DNA from: Paludibacter sp.
Lineage (GTDB): Bacteria > Bacteroidota > Bacteroidia > Bacteroidales > Paludibacteraceae
DNA length: 18,653 nucleotides
Direction of reading: 5' to 3'
Assembly: GCA_028705705.1 (NCBI GenBank)
Contig: JAQWCZ010000004.1
Location: forward strand, 1 to 18,653
Shown here: one piece after another, positions 1-7,869 of the stretch
Numbering within the stretch: position 1 is the first letter of the stretch
Layout of the letters: every line of letters starts with the position of its first letter
The notes under the pieces: model-generated
Seen by the model: only the letters and a program-made list of their open reading frames with translations
What the model was told of the DNA's origin: nothing
Databases searched by the model: none
Translations under genes and position numbers: made by a program

Positions 1-252
1 AGTGAAGAGTTCACTAACGTAATGAAGGGAAATATTTTAATCAAACGTTATGCTCAAATTGGAGCAAATTGTATCATTATGCCCGGAGTGACAATAGGTG
101 AAGGTGTTGCAATAGGAGCTATGTCTTTTGTAAATGGCTCTCTTGATCCATGGGGTGTTTATGCAGGTATTCCGGTAAAAAAAATTAAAGACAGGAGAAA
201 AGGACTTTTAAAATTCGTTGAAAAAATTGAGTCTCAAGTTAAAGAGAAATGA
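1..252 (+). CDS. Hexapeptide-repeat acyltransferase, 3' end only
   Basis: This is the C-terminal part of a left-handed beta-helix acyltransferase. The reading frame is open from base 1, so the gene begins outside the window and the methionine at 22 is probably internal. The visible part shows hexapeptide-repeat periodicity (IGANCIIMPGVTIGEG, then VAIGAMSFV), followed by WGVYAGIPVKKIK. That last segment matches the closing A-G-x-P-A/V-K turn of sugar O-acetyltransferases of the WbbJ/LacA/NodL type, and a charged C-terminal helix follows. The family transfers acetyl or other acyl groups from CoA to sugars. The catalytic histidine normally lies upstream and is not visible. The gene overlaps the next glycosyltransferase by 4 nt (ATGA), so the two are probably co-translated. 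By context it decorates a surface glycan; the acceptor cannot be inferred. Confidence 0.85.
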   Translation, partial: SEEFTNVMKGNILIKRYAQIGANCIIMPGVTIGEGVAIGAMSFVNGSLDPWGVYAGIPVKKIKDRRKGLLKFVEKIESQVKEK

Positions 253-1244
253 ATAAGGAAGATCCATTGGTTTCGGTGTGTATGATTACTTATAATCAAG
301 CTCCTTTTATTGCGCAAGCAATCGAAGGTGTTTTAGTGCAAAAAACGGATTTCCCCATTGAATTAGTAATAAGCGATGATTGTAGTTCAGATGGAACAGG
401 GAAAATATGTGAGCAATATTATACTAAGTTCCCTGAAAAAATCAATTTATTTCTTCAAAAATCAAATTTAGGAGTTATTAATAATTCTATAAAAACTTTA
501 TCTGCATGTAAAGGAAAGTATATCGCTATTTGTGAAGGAGATGATTATTGGACTGACACATTAAAATTACAAAAACAAGTTGATTTTTTAGAGAATCATG
601 ATGATTATGGCCTTGTGCATACAGGTTTCAATGTCGTAAATGAGGCAAATAAAATAATTAAAACTTATACACAGCTTCGTCCAAAATATTTTCACGCCAC
701 AGATGTTTTTAATTATATTTTAAAAAGAAAGTATGTAATTGCTTCATTGACAGTTGTGTTTAGATCACATTTTTTTTCTTATTTTCAATATGAATTAAAA
801 ATGATGAATTTAAAAATGACAGATTTACCTTTATGGCTAGAAATTTCAAAACACTCAAAAGTCAAATATTTAACTGAAATTACTGCAAATTATAGGGTGT
901 TAAGCAAGTCAGCCAGTCACTTTGACAATGTAGTCCATTCTTTGGAATTTAAAATAAATACACTGGAAATCTTTTCATATTTTGCAAGGAAGTATAAGAT
1001 TAAATTCAACGAAAAAAAAGTTCTATCAAAGTATTATAGCAATATGATGAAAGATTGTTATATATACGATGAAAAACTGATGGCAAAACAGTATTATTTA
1101 AAAATGATTGATGCAAATAAATTTTCTGTTCTTAATCCTCGTCCATTATTATTTCTGTTAGGTTTAAAATCTGATTTTTTTAAAGCAGTTATTGCAACGC
1201 TGAAAAAATCAAAATTTGATTTTATAAAAAAACATTTTGTTTAG
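249..1244 (+). CDS. Family 2 glycosyltransferase
   Basis: This is a 331-residue GT-A fold glycosyltransferase. The N-terminus VSVCMITYNQAPFI (residues 8-21) is the usual first strand and nucleotide-binding loop. SDDCSSDGT (42-50) is the conserved acidic motif of GT2, and EGDDYW (96-101) is the DxD-like metal and sugar-nucleotide site. The region after about residue 120 is A+T-rich, Lys/Tyr-rich and little conserved, as is usual for acceptor-specific domains. The start at 249 overlaps the stop of the preceding acyltransferase. The enzyme presumably adds one sugar to a polysaccharide repeat unit at the inner face of the cytoplasmic membrane. Donor and acceptor cannot be read from sequence. The gene ends with TAG, and the next gene starts about 25 nt later. 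Confidence 0.92.
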   Translation: MNKEDPLVSVCMITYNQAPFIAQAIEGVLVQKTDFPIELVISDDCSSDGTGKICEQYYTKFPEKINLFLQKSNLGVINNSIKTLSACKGKYIAICEGDDYWTDTLKLQKQVDFLENHDDYGLVHTGFNVVNEANKIIKTYTQLRPKYFHATDVFNYILKRKYVIASLTVVFRSHFFSYFQYELKMMNLKMTDLPLWLEISKHSKVKYLTEITANYRVLSKSASHFDNVVHSLEFKINTLEIFSYFARKYKIKFNEKKVLSKYYSNMMKDCYIYDEKLMAKQYYLKMIDANKFSVLNPRPLLFLLGLKSDFFKAVIATLKKSKFDFIKKHFV

Positions 1245-1269
1245 TTCTAATTTGTTTTGTACATCAAAA

Positions 1270-2355
1270 ATGAAAGCTCATTCTCTCAACATAATTTTCA
1301 TAAAACCCAATAAATCCACTTTTATTGATAACGATCAACGAATTCTGGAGCAGTTTTCCAGGGTTCATCCTTTTCTAATGCAGCAATTACAAGGGAAGTT
1401 AATATACGGTATAAAAAATTTACAGTTGTTTTTTTCTCTTTTATCAAAGATTTTTTGTAAAAATACAATTTTTGTTTGCTGGTTTGCTGATTATCATGCT
1501 GCTGTCATGGTATTGGCAGCAAAGTTTACAGGTAAGAAATCTGTTATATTCGTTGGGGGACAGGAGACAATTTGTTATCCGGAACTAAATAAGGGGGTCT
1601 ATTTAAAAAAAATACGTGGATTATTGGTTAAATATGCACTAAAACATACAAATTTGATTGTTGCAAATCACGGCTCATTGCTTTATCATGAGAATCATTA
1701 TTATAATTCCAATCAGCCGCATATAGATGGTATTACTCATTATGTGGAAAAATTGAAAACACCTGTTGAAATTGTATTCAACGGGATAGATACTTCGCGT
1801 TTTATACGAGACAAATCGGTACAAAAACAACAAGACTTAATACTTACAGTTGGTACCATGTCACAAAAGGGAGATTTTTATAATAAAGGATTTGATTTGT
1901 TTGTAGAATTGGCTGCCAGAAATCCTCAATTAAAATTTGTTCTTGTTGGGTTACATGAAACATATAAGGAATGGTTTAACAAAGAATATAACCCTGATTT
2001 AATCCCCAATCTGCAAATTTATCCATATCCTTGTCCTTCACAGGAATTGAATCAGCTTTATAATAAAGCAAAAGTGTTTGTGCAGGCATCAATTACCGAG
2101 GGCATGCCTAACACTTTAAGTGAAGCAATGTTACTTGAATGTATTCCGGTAGGTTCTAATGTGAATGGAATACCGGATGCAATAGGTGATACGGGTGTTA
2201 TAGTTAAAAATCGTCATGTTGAGGAACTTGAGAAGGCTGTTTATACCGCATTGAAAATGGAAACGGCTACATCAGCAAGAGAAAGGGTGTTGACTCATTT
2301 TTCTTATGAAAGAAGGGAGCAACAGTTACATGATGTTTTCAGAAAATATTTTTAA
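1270..2355 (+). CDS. Family 4 glycosyltransferase
   Basis: This is a 361-residue GT-B fold glycosyltransferase. The C-terminal half carries the GT4 signature: VFNGIDTSRF, then a Rossmann segment starting LILTVGTMSQKGDFYNKGFD, and TEGMPNTLSEAM with the E-x7-E pair at Glu277 and Glu285. That pair contacts the donor nucleotide sugar in this family. I chose the ATG at 1270. The frame stays open to a TTG at 1237, but that would overlap the upstream GT2 gene and add an unlikely leader. The N-terminal acceptor domain (residues 1-170) is poorly conserved. The gene follows the GT2 gene closely and very likely belongs to the same operon. Its 3' end overlaps the convergent flippase gene by 17 bp. Specificity is unknown. 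Confidence 0.9.
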   Translation: MKAHSLNIIFIKPNKSTFIDNDQRILEQFSRVHPFLMQQLQGKLIYGIKNLQLFFSLLSKIFCKNTIFVCWFADYHAAVMVLAAKFTGKKSVIFVGGQETICYPELNKGVYLKKIRGLLVKYALKHTNLIVANHGSLLYHENHYYNSNQPHIDGITHYVEKLKTPVEIVFNGIDTSRFIRDKSVQKQQDLILTVGTMSQKGDFYNKGFDLFVELAARNPQLKFVLVGLHETYKEWFNKEYNPDLIPNLQIYPYPCPSQELNQLYNKAKVFVQASITEGMPNTLSEAMLLECIPVGSNVNGIPDAIGDTGVIVKNRHVEELEKAVYTALKMETATSARERVLTHFSYERREQQLHDVFRKYF

Positions 2356-3787
2356 GTTTATTGGTAATTGTATCACGTAAAATGTAGTAGCTGTTTTTAA
2401 AAAATAAGCGTAATCCACTTATGTAAAGCGTTATAAATACTATCAGCAATAATAAAAGTTTTAATGTTGCATGCAATGGTATAAAATTGATAGAATAACT
2501 AAGTCCACCCACAACAAAAGCCAATATTAAATAGTATAAAAAATCACTTAGCTGATGTTTGTAAAAATGTCGTAAAGTCTTTTTAATATAAACCATTGAA
2601 AATGAGTAGGCAATTATATTGGCAATAATGAATCCAATCAACATATTGTTTATCCCAAAACGAAAACTTCCTACTATAGAAATTAAAATCAAAGATTTTT
2701 TTAACACCTCCAGTTTGAGCGTGATTGATGATAATCCTTGAGCGTTAAGTATGTTTGTGTTGATAGCAAATAAAGGAGTAAATATATTGCCAAGCAAAAG
2801 TAATTGTAAAAAAACCACAGAATTTATCCATTTTTCTGATATCAGAGTTATAATAACAGGCTCGGCTGCAATAAATAAAAATAACGAAAGAGGAAATGTA
2901 ATTGCAGCAGTAGAAGAAATCAACTTTCTGTAAATCCTTAATGAGCGCTCTTTATCATCCTGTATTTTTGATAGCAACGGAAATGTAGAAGAGTTGATAA
3001 TTCCTTGTGTGGCAACGTTTACGGTTTCATTATATTTATTTGCTTGCGTAAAATAACCTACTTGTTTTAGCGGATAAAACCGACCTATGATGACTATATA
3101 AATTTGATTAAAAATTACGTTTAATAAACCCTGACTCATTATTGGGACAGTAAATTTCCATAAATTACGGACAGTATTGAAAGAAAAGCTCAGAGAAGGC
3201 TTCCACTTTAAAAAAAAAGGAAAGACTATAACTTTAATAAAATGAAAAGATAATTGCTGATAGACTAAAGACCAAACCCCAAAGTGGTTCAATGCCAATA
3301 TAGTAGCAATAATTCCACTGATACTGATGCTGATGATATTGACAATTGAAATAGATTTATAATCAAGTTTTTTATATAAAAGTACCAGTTGTATTTGATA
3401 AAGAGGGTATAACAACACGCATATAAAGATTATTCTTGACAGCTTAATAAGTTCAGGTTGAGAAAAAAATGAAGCAATAAAAGGAGCTGACACATATAAG
3501 AGCAAATACATTAAAACGGAAATGAGGATATTTAAAATAAAAACAGTACTAAAATCAGTTGTTGTAGCATCTTGTTTTCGAATTAATCCTTGTCCAAATC
3601 CTGCGTCAATCAGAACGGTCGAGAAACCTATGAAGATGTAAATAACTCCAATTAATCCAAAATCTTCAGGTAATAGAATACGAGCTAGTATAATCCCGAC
3701 AATCAACTGAATAAACTGTATTCCGAAAATGTTTACGGAACTCCAGGCTATTGCACCTATCATATTTTTTTTCAGATTGTCTCCCAT
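2339..3787 (-). CDS. Wzx-like polysaccharide flippase (MOP superfamily)
   Basis: This is a 482-residue multi-spanning membrane protein with hydrophobic helices along its whole length and short charged loops. The N-terminal motif MIGAIAWSSVNIFGIQFIQL, followed by ILARILLPEDFGLIGV, is typical of the WzxC/RfbX-type lipopolysaccharide flippases. These move undecaprenyl-linked repeat units across the cytoplasmic membrane. I set the start at the ATG at 3787; a GTG two codons upstream (3793) is possible but less likely. The gene runs toward the glycosyltransferases and ends inside the 3' end of the GT4 gene. It ends with TGA. No clear promoter box was seen in the 149 bp upstream. Its very A+T-rich sequence resembles the neighbouring GT genes rather than leuS, which suggests that all belong to one variable polysaccharide locus. 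Confidence 0.9.
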   Translation of the reverse strand: MGDNLKKNMIGAIAWSSVNIFGIQFIQLIVGIILARILLPEDFGLIGVIYIFIGFSTVLIDAGFGQGLIRKQDATTTDFSTVFILNILISVLMYLLLYVSAPFIASFFSQPELIKLSRIIFICVLLYPLYQIQLVLLYKKLDYKSISIVNIISISISGIIATILALNHFGVWSLVYQQLSFHFIKVIVFPFFLKWKPSLSFSFNTVRNLWKFTVPIMSQGLLNVIFNQIYIVIIGRFYPLKQVGYFTQANKYNETVNVATQGIINSSTFPLLSKIQDDKERSLRIYRKLISSTAAITFPLSLFLFIAAEPVIITLISEKWINSVVFLQLLLLGNIFTPLFAINTNILNAQGLSSITLKLEVLKKSLILISIVGSFRFGINNMLIGFIIANIIAYSFSMVYIKKTLRHFYKHQLSDFLYYLILAFVVGGLSYSINFIPLHATLKLLLLLIVFITLYISGLRLFFKNSYYILRDTITNKLKNIF

Positions 3788-3936
3788 AAGCACGCTTGTA
3801 TCTGATGATGTTTAATCGCCGAAAAATAAATTTAAACCTTTAAATTCGTCTTTGTATAACTCCTGTTTGATAATCTATATATTGCTGCCCTTTTATATTA
3901 TTGCCTGATTTAGCGGTAAATCCTGCTATGCAATTG

Positions 3937-4821
3937 TTATTTTGATTTGATGACATCGAATCCTTCTCCGTAAACCCCGATTACGGATGATTGAGATACA
4001 AACGCGTTGGGATCAATTTCCTTTACGATTCTGAAAATAGCCACCGACTGATTTTTTCTTGCCAGCACCGTAATCACCTTGACCGGTTCCTTTGAATACC
4101 AACCTGTTCCGTCTAAAATAGTTACTCCCCTGTGTAGATCCGAGTTGATTCTGTTGGCAATCTCATCGTATTTCTTGGAGAAAATAAAAAATTGTACAGA
4201 TTGCCTTACCCCACTCACAACCAAATCAATTGCAAAAGTTGAAATAGCCAGGGTGGTAAGTCCGTAAACAATCTTCTCAATGCTTCCAAATTCAAGGAAA
4301 TAAGACGAAGAAATAATTAATACATCGGTGTATAACAAGGCTCTGCCCAGGGTTATATTACGACGTGTGTTTATAACCTTAGCAATGATATCGGTACCAC
4401 CTGAGCTGCCGTTGTTGATGAAAATAATACCAATACCGCTTCCCATGATTAATCCTCCTAACACGCAGGCCATAAAGCTTTCACTTTCCTGTACAAAGGT
4501 TCCACGCGGGAACTCGGGTATAATGCTTAAGAATAATGTTAGGATTCCTACGCCTATCACAGTTCGAATACTGAACTGCTTTCCAACGGTTTTATATGCT
4601 ATAATAAGCAAAATTACGTTGATAGTCAGATAAGTAACAGAAATCGGAATCCCTGTTGCGTAAAATAACAATGCCCCGACACCGGTAACTCCTCCACCCG
4701 TTATCTGGTGTGGTATCAATAAACCTTTCCAGGCTATTGCATACAGAAATAACCCAAATGTGATCAAGACATATTGACGTATGTTGATCCAGGTTTTTTT
4801 TGTGCTTGATTTCAATGTCAT
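3937..4821 (-). CDS. YitT family membrane protein
   Basis: This is a 294-residue protein of the YitT family: an N-terminal membrane domain of about five to six helices (roughly residues 15-205) and a C-terminal soluble DUF2179 domain (about 215-290). Family marks include HQITGGGVTGVGALLFY near the N-terminus, the glycine-rich NNGSSGGTDIIAKV in the membrane part, and GVTILDGTGWYSKEPVKVI at the start of DUF2179. The biochemical function of the family is not established to my knowledge; transport is often assumed. The gene lies downstream of leuS on the same strand, but a 175-bp repeat-filled spacer separates them, so co-transcription is uncertain. The downstream wzx gene is also on this strand, 149 bp away. 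Confidence 0.9.
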   Translation of the reverse strand: MTLKSSTKKTWINIRQYVLITFGLFLYAIAWKGLLIPHQITGGGVTGVGALLFYATGIPISVTYLTINVILLIIAYKTVGKQFSIRTVIGVGILTLFLSIIPEFPRGTFVQESESFMACVLGGLIMGSGIGIIFINNGSSGGTDIIAKVINTRRNITLGRALLYTDVLIISSSYFLEFGSIEKIVYGLTTLAISTFAIDLVVSGVRQSVQFFIFSKKYDEIANRINSDLHRGVTILDGTGWYSKEPVKVITVLARKNQSVAIFRIVKEIDPNAFVSQSSVIGVYGEGFDVIKSK

Positions 4822-4827
4822 AATATT

Positions 4828-4855
4828 GTCTACAGTCTACGGTCTACAGTCTGGT
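4828..4855. repeat. Tandem 7-bp repeat, GTCTACA type, 4 units
   Basis: Four successive heptamers can be read: gtctaca, gtctacg, gtctaca and a diverged gtctggt. The block lies 7 bp upstream of the yitT start codon on its non-coding side. Similar GTCTAC repeats occur between genes in other Bacteroidota, as far as I recall. A role is not known. Confidence 0.75.
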
Positions 4856-4856
4856 T

Positions 4857-4896
4857 TGTCATCGCGAGGAGTTCACAAAGTGAACGACGTGGCAAC
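4857..4896. repeat. REP-like palindromic intergenic element with hairpin
   Basis: The segment begins gtcatcgcgaggag and ends gacgtggcaac, which resembles a widespread REP-like intergenic repeat (GTCATTGCGAGGAG...GGCAATC). Its centre is a perfect 6-bp inverted repeat, gttcac and gtgaac (4871-4885), around an AAA loop. The assignment to a repeat family is from memory of similar genomes; the hairpin is read directly. Confidence 0.6.
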
Positions 4897-4930
4897 CCCC
4901 TTTAAAACTGCATTTGGCCATTCAACCCGT

Positions 4931-4958
4931 CGTTATTCGCAATTCGCTATTCATTATT
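4931..4958. repeat. Tandem 7-bp repeat, CGYWATT type, 4 units
   Basis: Four heptamers can be read: cgttatt, cgcaatt, cgctatt and a diverged cattatt. The block has the same 7-bp period as the GTCTACA and CGTTTTC blocks on either side, with a different unit. It directly precedes the gggcgcaa hairpin. Confidence 0.7.
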
Positions 4959-4959
4959 T

Positions 4960-4978
4960 GGGCGCAAGCGTTGCGCCC
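4960..4978. repeat. G+C-rich hairpin repeat; possible leuS 3' end structure
   Basis: A perfect 8-bp inverted repeat, gggcgcaa and ttgcgccc, surrounds a 3-nt GCG loop. It lies 18 bp past the leuS stop codon in the direction of leuS transcription. It could stabilise or end the leuS transcript, but no U-tract follows on that strand, so it is not a classic intrinsic terminator. The flanks (tttGGGCGCAA, TTGCGCCCtac) resemble a repeat dispersed in many bacterial genomes, by recollection. Confidence 0.7.
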
Positions 4979-4980
4979 TA

Positions 4981-5001
4981 CGTTTTCCGTTTTCCGTTAA
5001 A
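4981..5001. repeat. Tandem 7-bp repeat, CGTTTTC type, overlapping leuS stop
   Basis: Two exact heptamers, cgttttc and cgttttc, are followed by a diverged cgttaaa. The third unit contains the leuS stop codon (TTA on the + strand at 4997-4999), so the repeat runs into the end of the gene. Confidence 0.6.
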
Positions 5002-7786
5002 CAACTATATTCACAATCTTTCCGGGCACCACAATCACCTTTTTAATGGTTGCTCCGTTCAGTTGTTTGATCGTGTTTTCGTTTTCCAGTGCTGCTTTCT
5101 CTACATCGGCCTTATTCATGTCCGCCGGAAGTTCCAGGGTAAATCTTACTTTTCCGTTGAATGAGATAGGGTATTTAACCGTCGATTCAACTAAGAAATC
5201 TTCATTGCAAACAGGAAATGTGGCATCACAAACTGTGCCGGTATGACCAAGAACATGGTACAATTCTTCCGCGATGTGTGGTGCAAAAGGAGTCAGCAAA
5301 ATCACCAAAGGTTCCAAAGTTGCTTTTTTACTGCATTTGAGCGCCGACAATTCATTCACGCAAATCATAAAAGCAGACACAGAGGTGTTGAATGAAAAGT
5401 TTTCGATATCAAAAGTTACTTTCTTGATTGTCTTGTGCAAAATTTTGAGTTCTTCTGCTGATGGTTGTTCATTGTTTAGTACCAATATGCCATCTTTATA
5501 GAATAGCGACCACAGGCGTTTCAGGAAGCGATGCACCCCGTCAATACCGTTGGTGTCCCACGGTTTCGATTGTTCAAGCGGACCCAGGAACATTTCATAC
5601 AAACGCAGGGTGTCGGCTCCGTATTTTTCAACGATATCATCCGGATTCACCACGTTGAACATGGACTTAGACATTTTCTCAACTGCCCATCCGCAAATGT
5701 ATTTTCCATCTTCGAGGATAAATTCTGCGTTTTTGTATTCGGGATTCCAGTTTCTGAATTTCTCTATATCGAGGTGATCGTTTGTAACAATATTAACATC
5801 AACATGTATTGGAGTCGTTTCATATCTGTCTTTCAAATTTAAAGAAACAAATACCGGTACGGTTTCCCCCTTTAGGGGGGTAAGGGGGGCTTTGTCTTTA
5901 ATTCTGTAAACAAAGTTGCTTCGTCCCTGAATCATTCCCTGATTGATTAGTTTCTTAAACGGTTCATCTTCACAAACCAATCCTAAGTCGAATAAGAATT
6001 TATTCCAGAAACGGCTGTAAACGAGGTGACCGGTAGCATGTTCTGTTCCACCGATATACAAATCAACATCGCGCCAGTATTCATTCGCTTCTTTGCTTAC
6101 TAAAGTTTTATCATTTTTGGGATCCATGTAGCGCAGGTAATAGGCCGATGATCCGGCAAATCCGGGCATCGTACACAATTCCAGCGGGAATCCATCTTCT
6201 GTTTGCCAGTTTTTTGCCCTGCCCAATGGAGGTTCACCCTTTTCTGTCGGCAGAAATTTATCCACTTCCGGAAGAATTAAAGGTAGTTTACTTTCATCCA
6301 GCATGTAAGGCATGTCATCCTTGTAATAAACAGGGAAAGGCTCGCCCCAGTAACGCTGGCGACTGAAAATCGCATCGCGAAGCCGAAAATTAACCTTGAT
6401 TCTGCCGATTCCCTTTTCTTCTACATAAGCTTTTGCTTTTTCAATGGCTTCTTTAACAGTCAGACCGTTCAGAAAACCTGAATTCATCATGATGCCTTCC
6501 TTCGCGTCAAAACTTTCTTCTGAAACATCACAACCTTCAATCAATGGGATGATTGGCAGGTTGAAGTGTTTAGCAAAAGCATAGTCACGACTATCGTGAG
6601 CCGGCACTGCCATAATAGCACCAGTTCCGTAACCTGCCAGTACATAATCTGAAATCCAGATCGGAATTTCTGTTCCACCGACCGGATTAATGGCATATGA
6701 GCCGGTAAATACGCCAGTGACACGACGGTCGGCGATTCTTTCCCGTTCAGTTCGTTTTTTTGTTGCATCGAGATAAGCTTGTACTTCAGCAGCCTGTTCA
6801 GGAGATGTACAAGTTTTAACCAATTCACTTTCCGGAGCCAGCACCATGAAAGTTACTCCGTATATTGTGTCAGCGCGGGTGGTGAACACATCAAAACTGA
6901 GCTCTTTGTCACTGAGTTTGAATGACATTTCAGCACCTTCACTTCTTCCAATCCAGTTTTTTTGCGTTTCTTTCAGCGAATCGGTCGAGTCGATTCTTGA
7001 TAAGCCGTCGAGCAATCTTTGTGCATAAGCAGAAACCCGCAGGCTCCACTGACGCATGACTTTCTGTTCCACCGGGTGCCCACCGCGAATTGAAACACCT
7101 TCGCTGACTTCATCATTCGCGAGAACCGTTCCCAATGCCGGACACCAGTTCACTTTCATATCAGCCAAATAAGCGATACGATAATTCAGTAATATTTCCT
7201 GTTGTTCTTTTTCTGTTTTAGCGTTCCATTCAGTTGCAGAAAAGCAAAGTTCTTCAGTTCCATGTGCATGAAGTTCGGTTGTGCCATTTTTTTCAATATG
7301 ATTAACCAGGTTTTCGATTGGTATTGCTTTTTGTAGCTTCGTGTCGAAATAATGATTAAACATTTGAATAAAAGCCCATTGAGTCCAGTGATAATAATCC
7401 GGATCGCAGGTACGAATTTCTCGACCCCAATCGTAGCAAAAGCCGATTTTATCTAATTGTTCTCTGTATCTGGCAATGTTTCTTGCTGTAGTTACGGCTG
7501 GATGCTGTCCGGTTTGGATGGCATATTGTTCTGCAGGTAAACCATAAGCATCATATCCCATCGGATGAAGTACGTTAAAGCCCTGAAGTCTTTTGTAGCG
7601 ACTGTAAATATCGGAAGCAATATAACCCAGCGGATGACCTACGTGTAAACCCGCTCCGGAAGGATACGGGAACATGTCCAACACATAATATTTTGGTTTT
7701 TGTAAATCAACTTCTGTTTTGTAAATCTGATTTTCTTTCCAGTATGTTTGCCACTTTGCTTCTATCTCGCTGAAATTATACTCCAT
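4997..7786 (-). CDS. leuS: Leucyl-tRNA synthetase with an in-frame repeat insertion
   Basis: This class I aminoacyl-tRNA synthetase charges tRNA-Leu with leucine in the cytoplasm. Its 929 residues are the normal length for the Bacteroidota type. Visible marks are the HIGH-type motif HVGH (48-51) in [13 protein letters not shown], the CP1 editing domain with [17 protein letters not shown] and the [10 protein letters not shown] segment (His397, Asp398, Asp401), and the KMSKS loop at 704-708. The C-terminal anticodon-binding domain ends in [20 protein letters not shown] and a short final domain. Oddity: residues 633-641 read APLTPLKGE, in a segment where I expect relatives to have about 11 fewer residues. 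The DNA there is a C/G-run palindromic repeat. It lies in the leucine-specific region before KMSKS. The gene is divergent from rex across 83 bp. Confidence 0.98.
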   Translation of the reverse strand: MEYNFSEIEAKWQTYWKENQIYKTEVDLQKPKYYVLDMFPYPSGAGLHVGHPLGYIASDIYSRYKRLQGFNVLHPMGYDAYGLPAEQYAIQTGQHPAVTTARNIARYREQLDKIGFCYDWGREIRTCDPDYYHWTQWAFIQMFNHYFDTKLQKAIPIENLVNHIEKNGTTELHAHGTEELCFSATEWNAKTEKEQQEILLNYRIAYLADMKVNWCPALGTVLANDEVSEGVSIRGGHPVEQKVMRQWSLRVSAYAQRLLDGLSRIDSTDSLKETQKNWIGRSEGAEMSFKLSDKELSFDVFTTRADTIYGVTFMVLAPESELVKTCTSPEQAAEVQAYLDATKKRTERERIADRRVTGVFTGSYAINPVGGTEIPIWISDYVLAGYGTGAIMAVPAHDSRDYAFAKHFNLPIIPLIEGCDVSEESFDAKEGIMMNSGFLNGLTVKEAIEKAKAYVEEKGIGRIKVNFRLRDAIFSRQRYWGEPFPVYYKDDMPYMLDESKLPLILPEVDKFLPTEKGEPPLGRAKNWQTEDGFPLELCTMPGFAGSSAYYLRYMDPKNDKTLVSKEANEYWRDVDLYIGGTEHATGHLVYSRFWNKFLFDLGLVCEDEPFKKLINQGMIQGRSNFVYRIKDKAPLTPLKGETVPVFVSLNLKDRYETTPIHVDVNIVTNDHLDIEKFRNWNPEYKNAEFILEDGKYICGWAVEKMSKSMFNVVNPDDIVEKYGADTLRLYEMFLGPLEQSKPWDTNGIDGVHRFLKRLWSLFYKDGILVLNNEQPSAEELKILHKTIKKVTFDIENFSFNTSVSAFMICVNELSALKCSKKATLEPLVILLTPFAPHIAEELYHVLGHTGTVCDATFPVCNEDFLVESTVKYPISFNGKVRFTLELPADMNKADVEKAALENENTIKQLNGATIKKVIVVPGKIVNIVV
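5862..5895. repeat. Palindromic C5TTTAG6-type repeat inserted in leuS
   Basis: On the + strand the segment has ccccc, ttta, gggggg, taa, ggggggc. The first two runs form a short palindrome and the second G-run can compete for the same C-run. Read in the leuS frame it gives APLTPLKGE and flanking residues, with no stop. A related degenerate copy is at 14013-14040. I recall similar repeats between genes in many Bacteroidota. Confidence 0.7.
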
Positions 7787-7812
7787 AATATTTCTTTAAA
7801 AAAATAAACGTG

Positions 7813-7820
7813 CAAAATTA
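7813..7820 (-). promoter_or_regulatory. Candidate leuS -7 box (TAATTTTG)
   Basis: On the - strand the octamer TAATTTTG fits the Bacteroidota -7 consensus TAnnTTTG. It ends 26 nt before the leuS start codon, which would give a leader of about 20 nt. No good TTTG is found at the -33 distance, so the call rests on one box. Confidence 0.45.
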
Positions 7821-7835
7821 ATTAAAATATTTGAT

Positions 7836-7843
7836 TATTTTTG
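7836..7843 (+). promoter_or_regulatory. Candidate rex -7 box (TATTTTTG)
   Basis: The octamer TATTTTTG fits the Bacteroidota -7 consensus TAnnTTTG and ends 26 nt before the rex start codon. The expected -33 region would overlap the -7 box proposed for leuS, and no clear TTTG is present there. No Rex-type operator (TTGTGAA...TTCACAA) was seen, so autoregulation is not supported by sequence. Confidence 0.45.
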
Positions 7844-7860
7844 CAGTTCGAATCTATTTT

Positions 7861-7865
7861 AGGAG
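7861..7865 (+). promoter_or_regulatory. Shine-Dalgarno-like AGGAG before rex
   Basis: AGGAG lies 4 nt before the rex ATG. Clear Shine-Dalgarno sequences are uncommon in this phylum and absent before most genes in the window. It supports the start at 7870, though the spacing is a little short. Confidence 0.4.
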
Positions 7866-7869
7866 ATAA

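Noticed and set aside
1237..1269. Extended TTG start of the GT4 gene
   Set aside because: It overlaps the GT2 stop and adds 11 residues without family support; the ATG at 1270 gives a normal GT4 N-terminus.
4896..4906. Third copy of the C5TTTA repeat (cccccttt followed by aaa)
   Set aside because: Only the C-run and TTTA part match and the G-run is missing. It is too short to separate from chance next to the REP-like element.
4828..5001. Possible CRISPR array
   Set aside because: The repeat units are 7 bp and directly abutting, with no spacers and no cas genes, so they are simple tandem repeats.
5046..5842. Several open frames on the + strand inside leuS
   Set aside because: They lie opposite a clearly conserved leuS frame, have no recognisable domains and look like shadows of its codon pattern. 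The same holds for antisense frames in porU, rex, yifB and lpxB.
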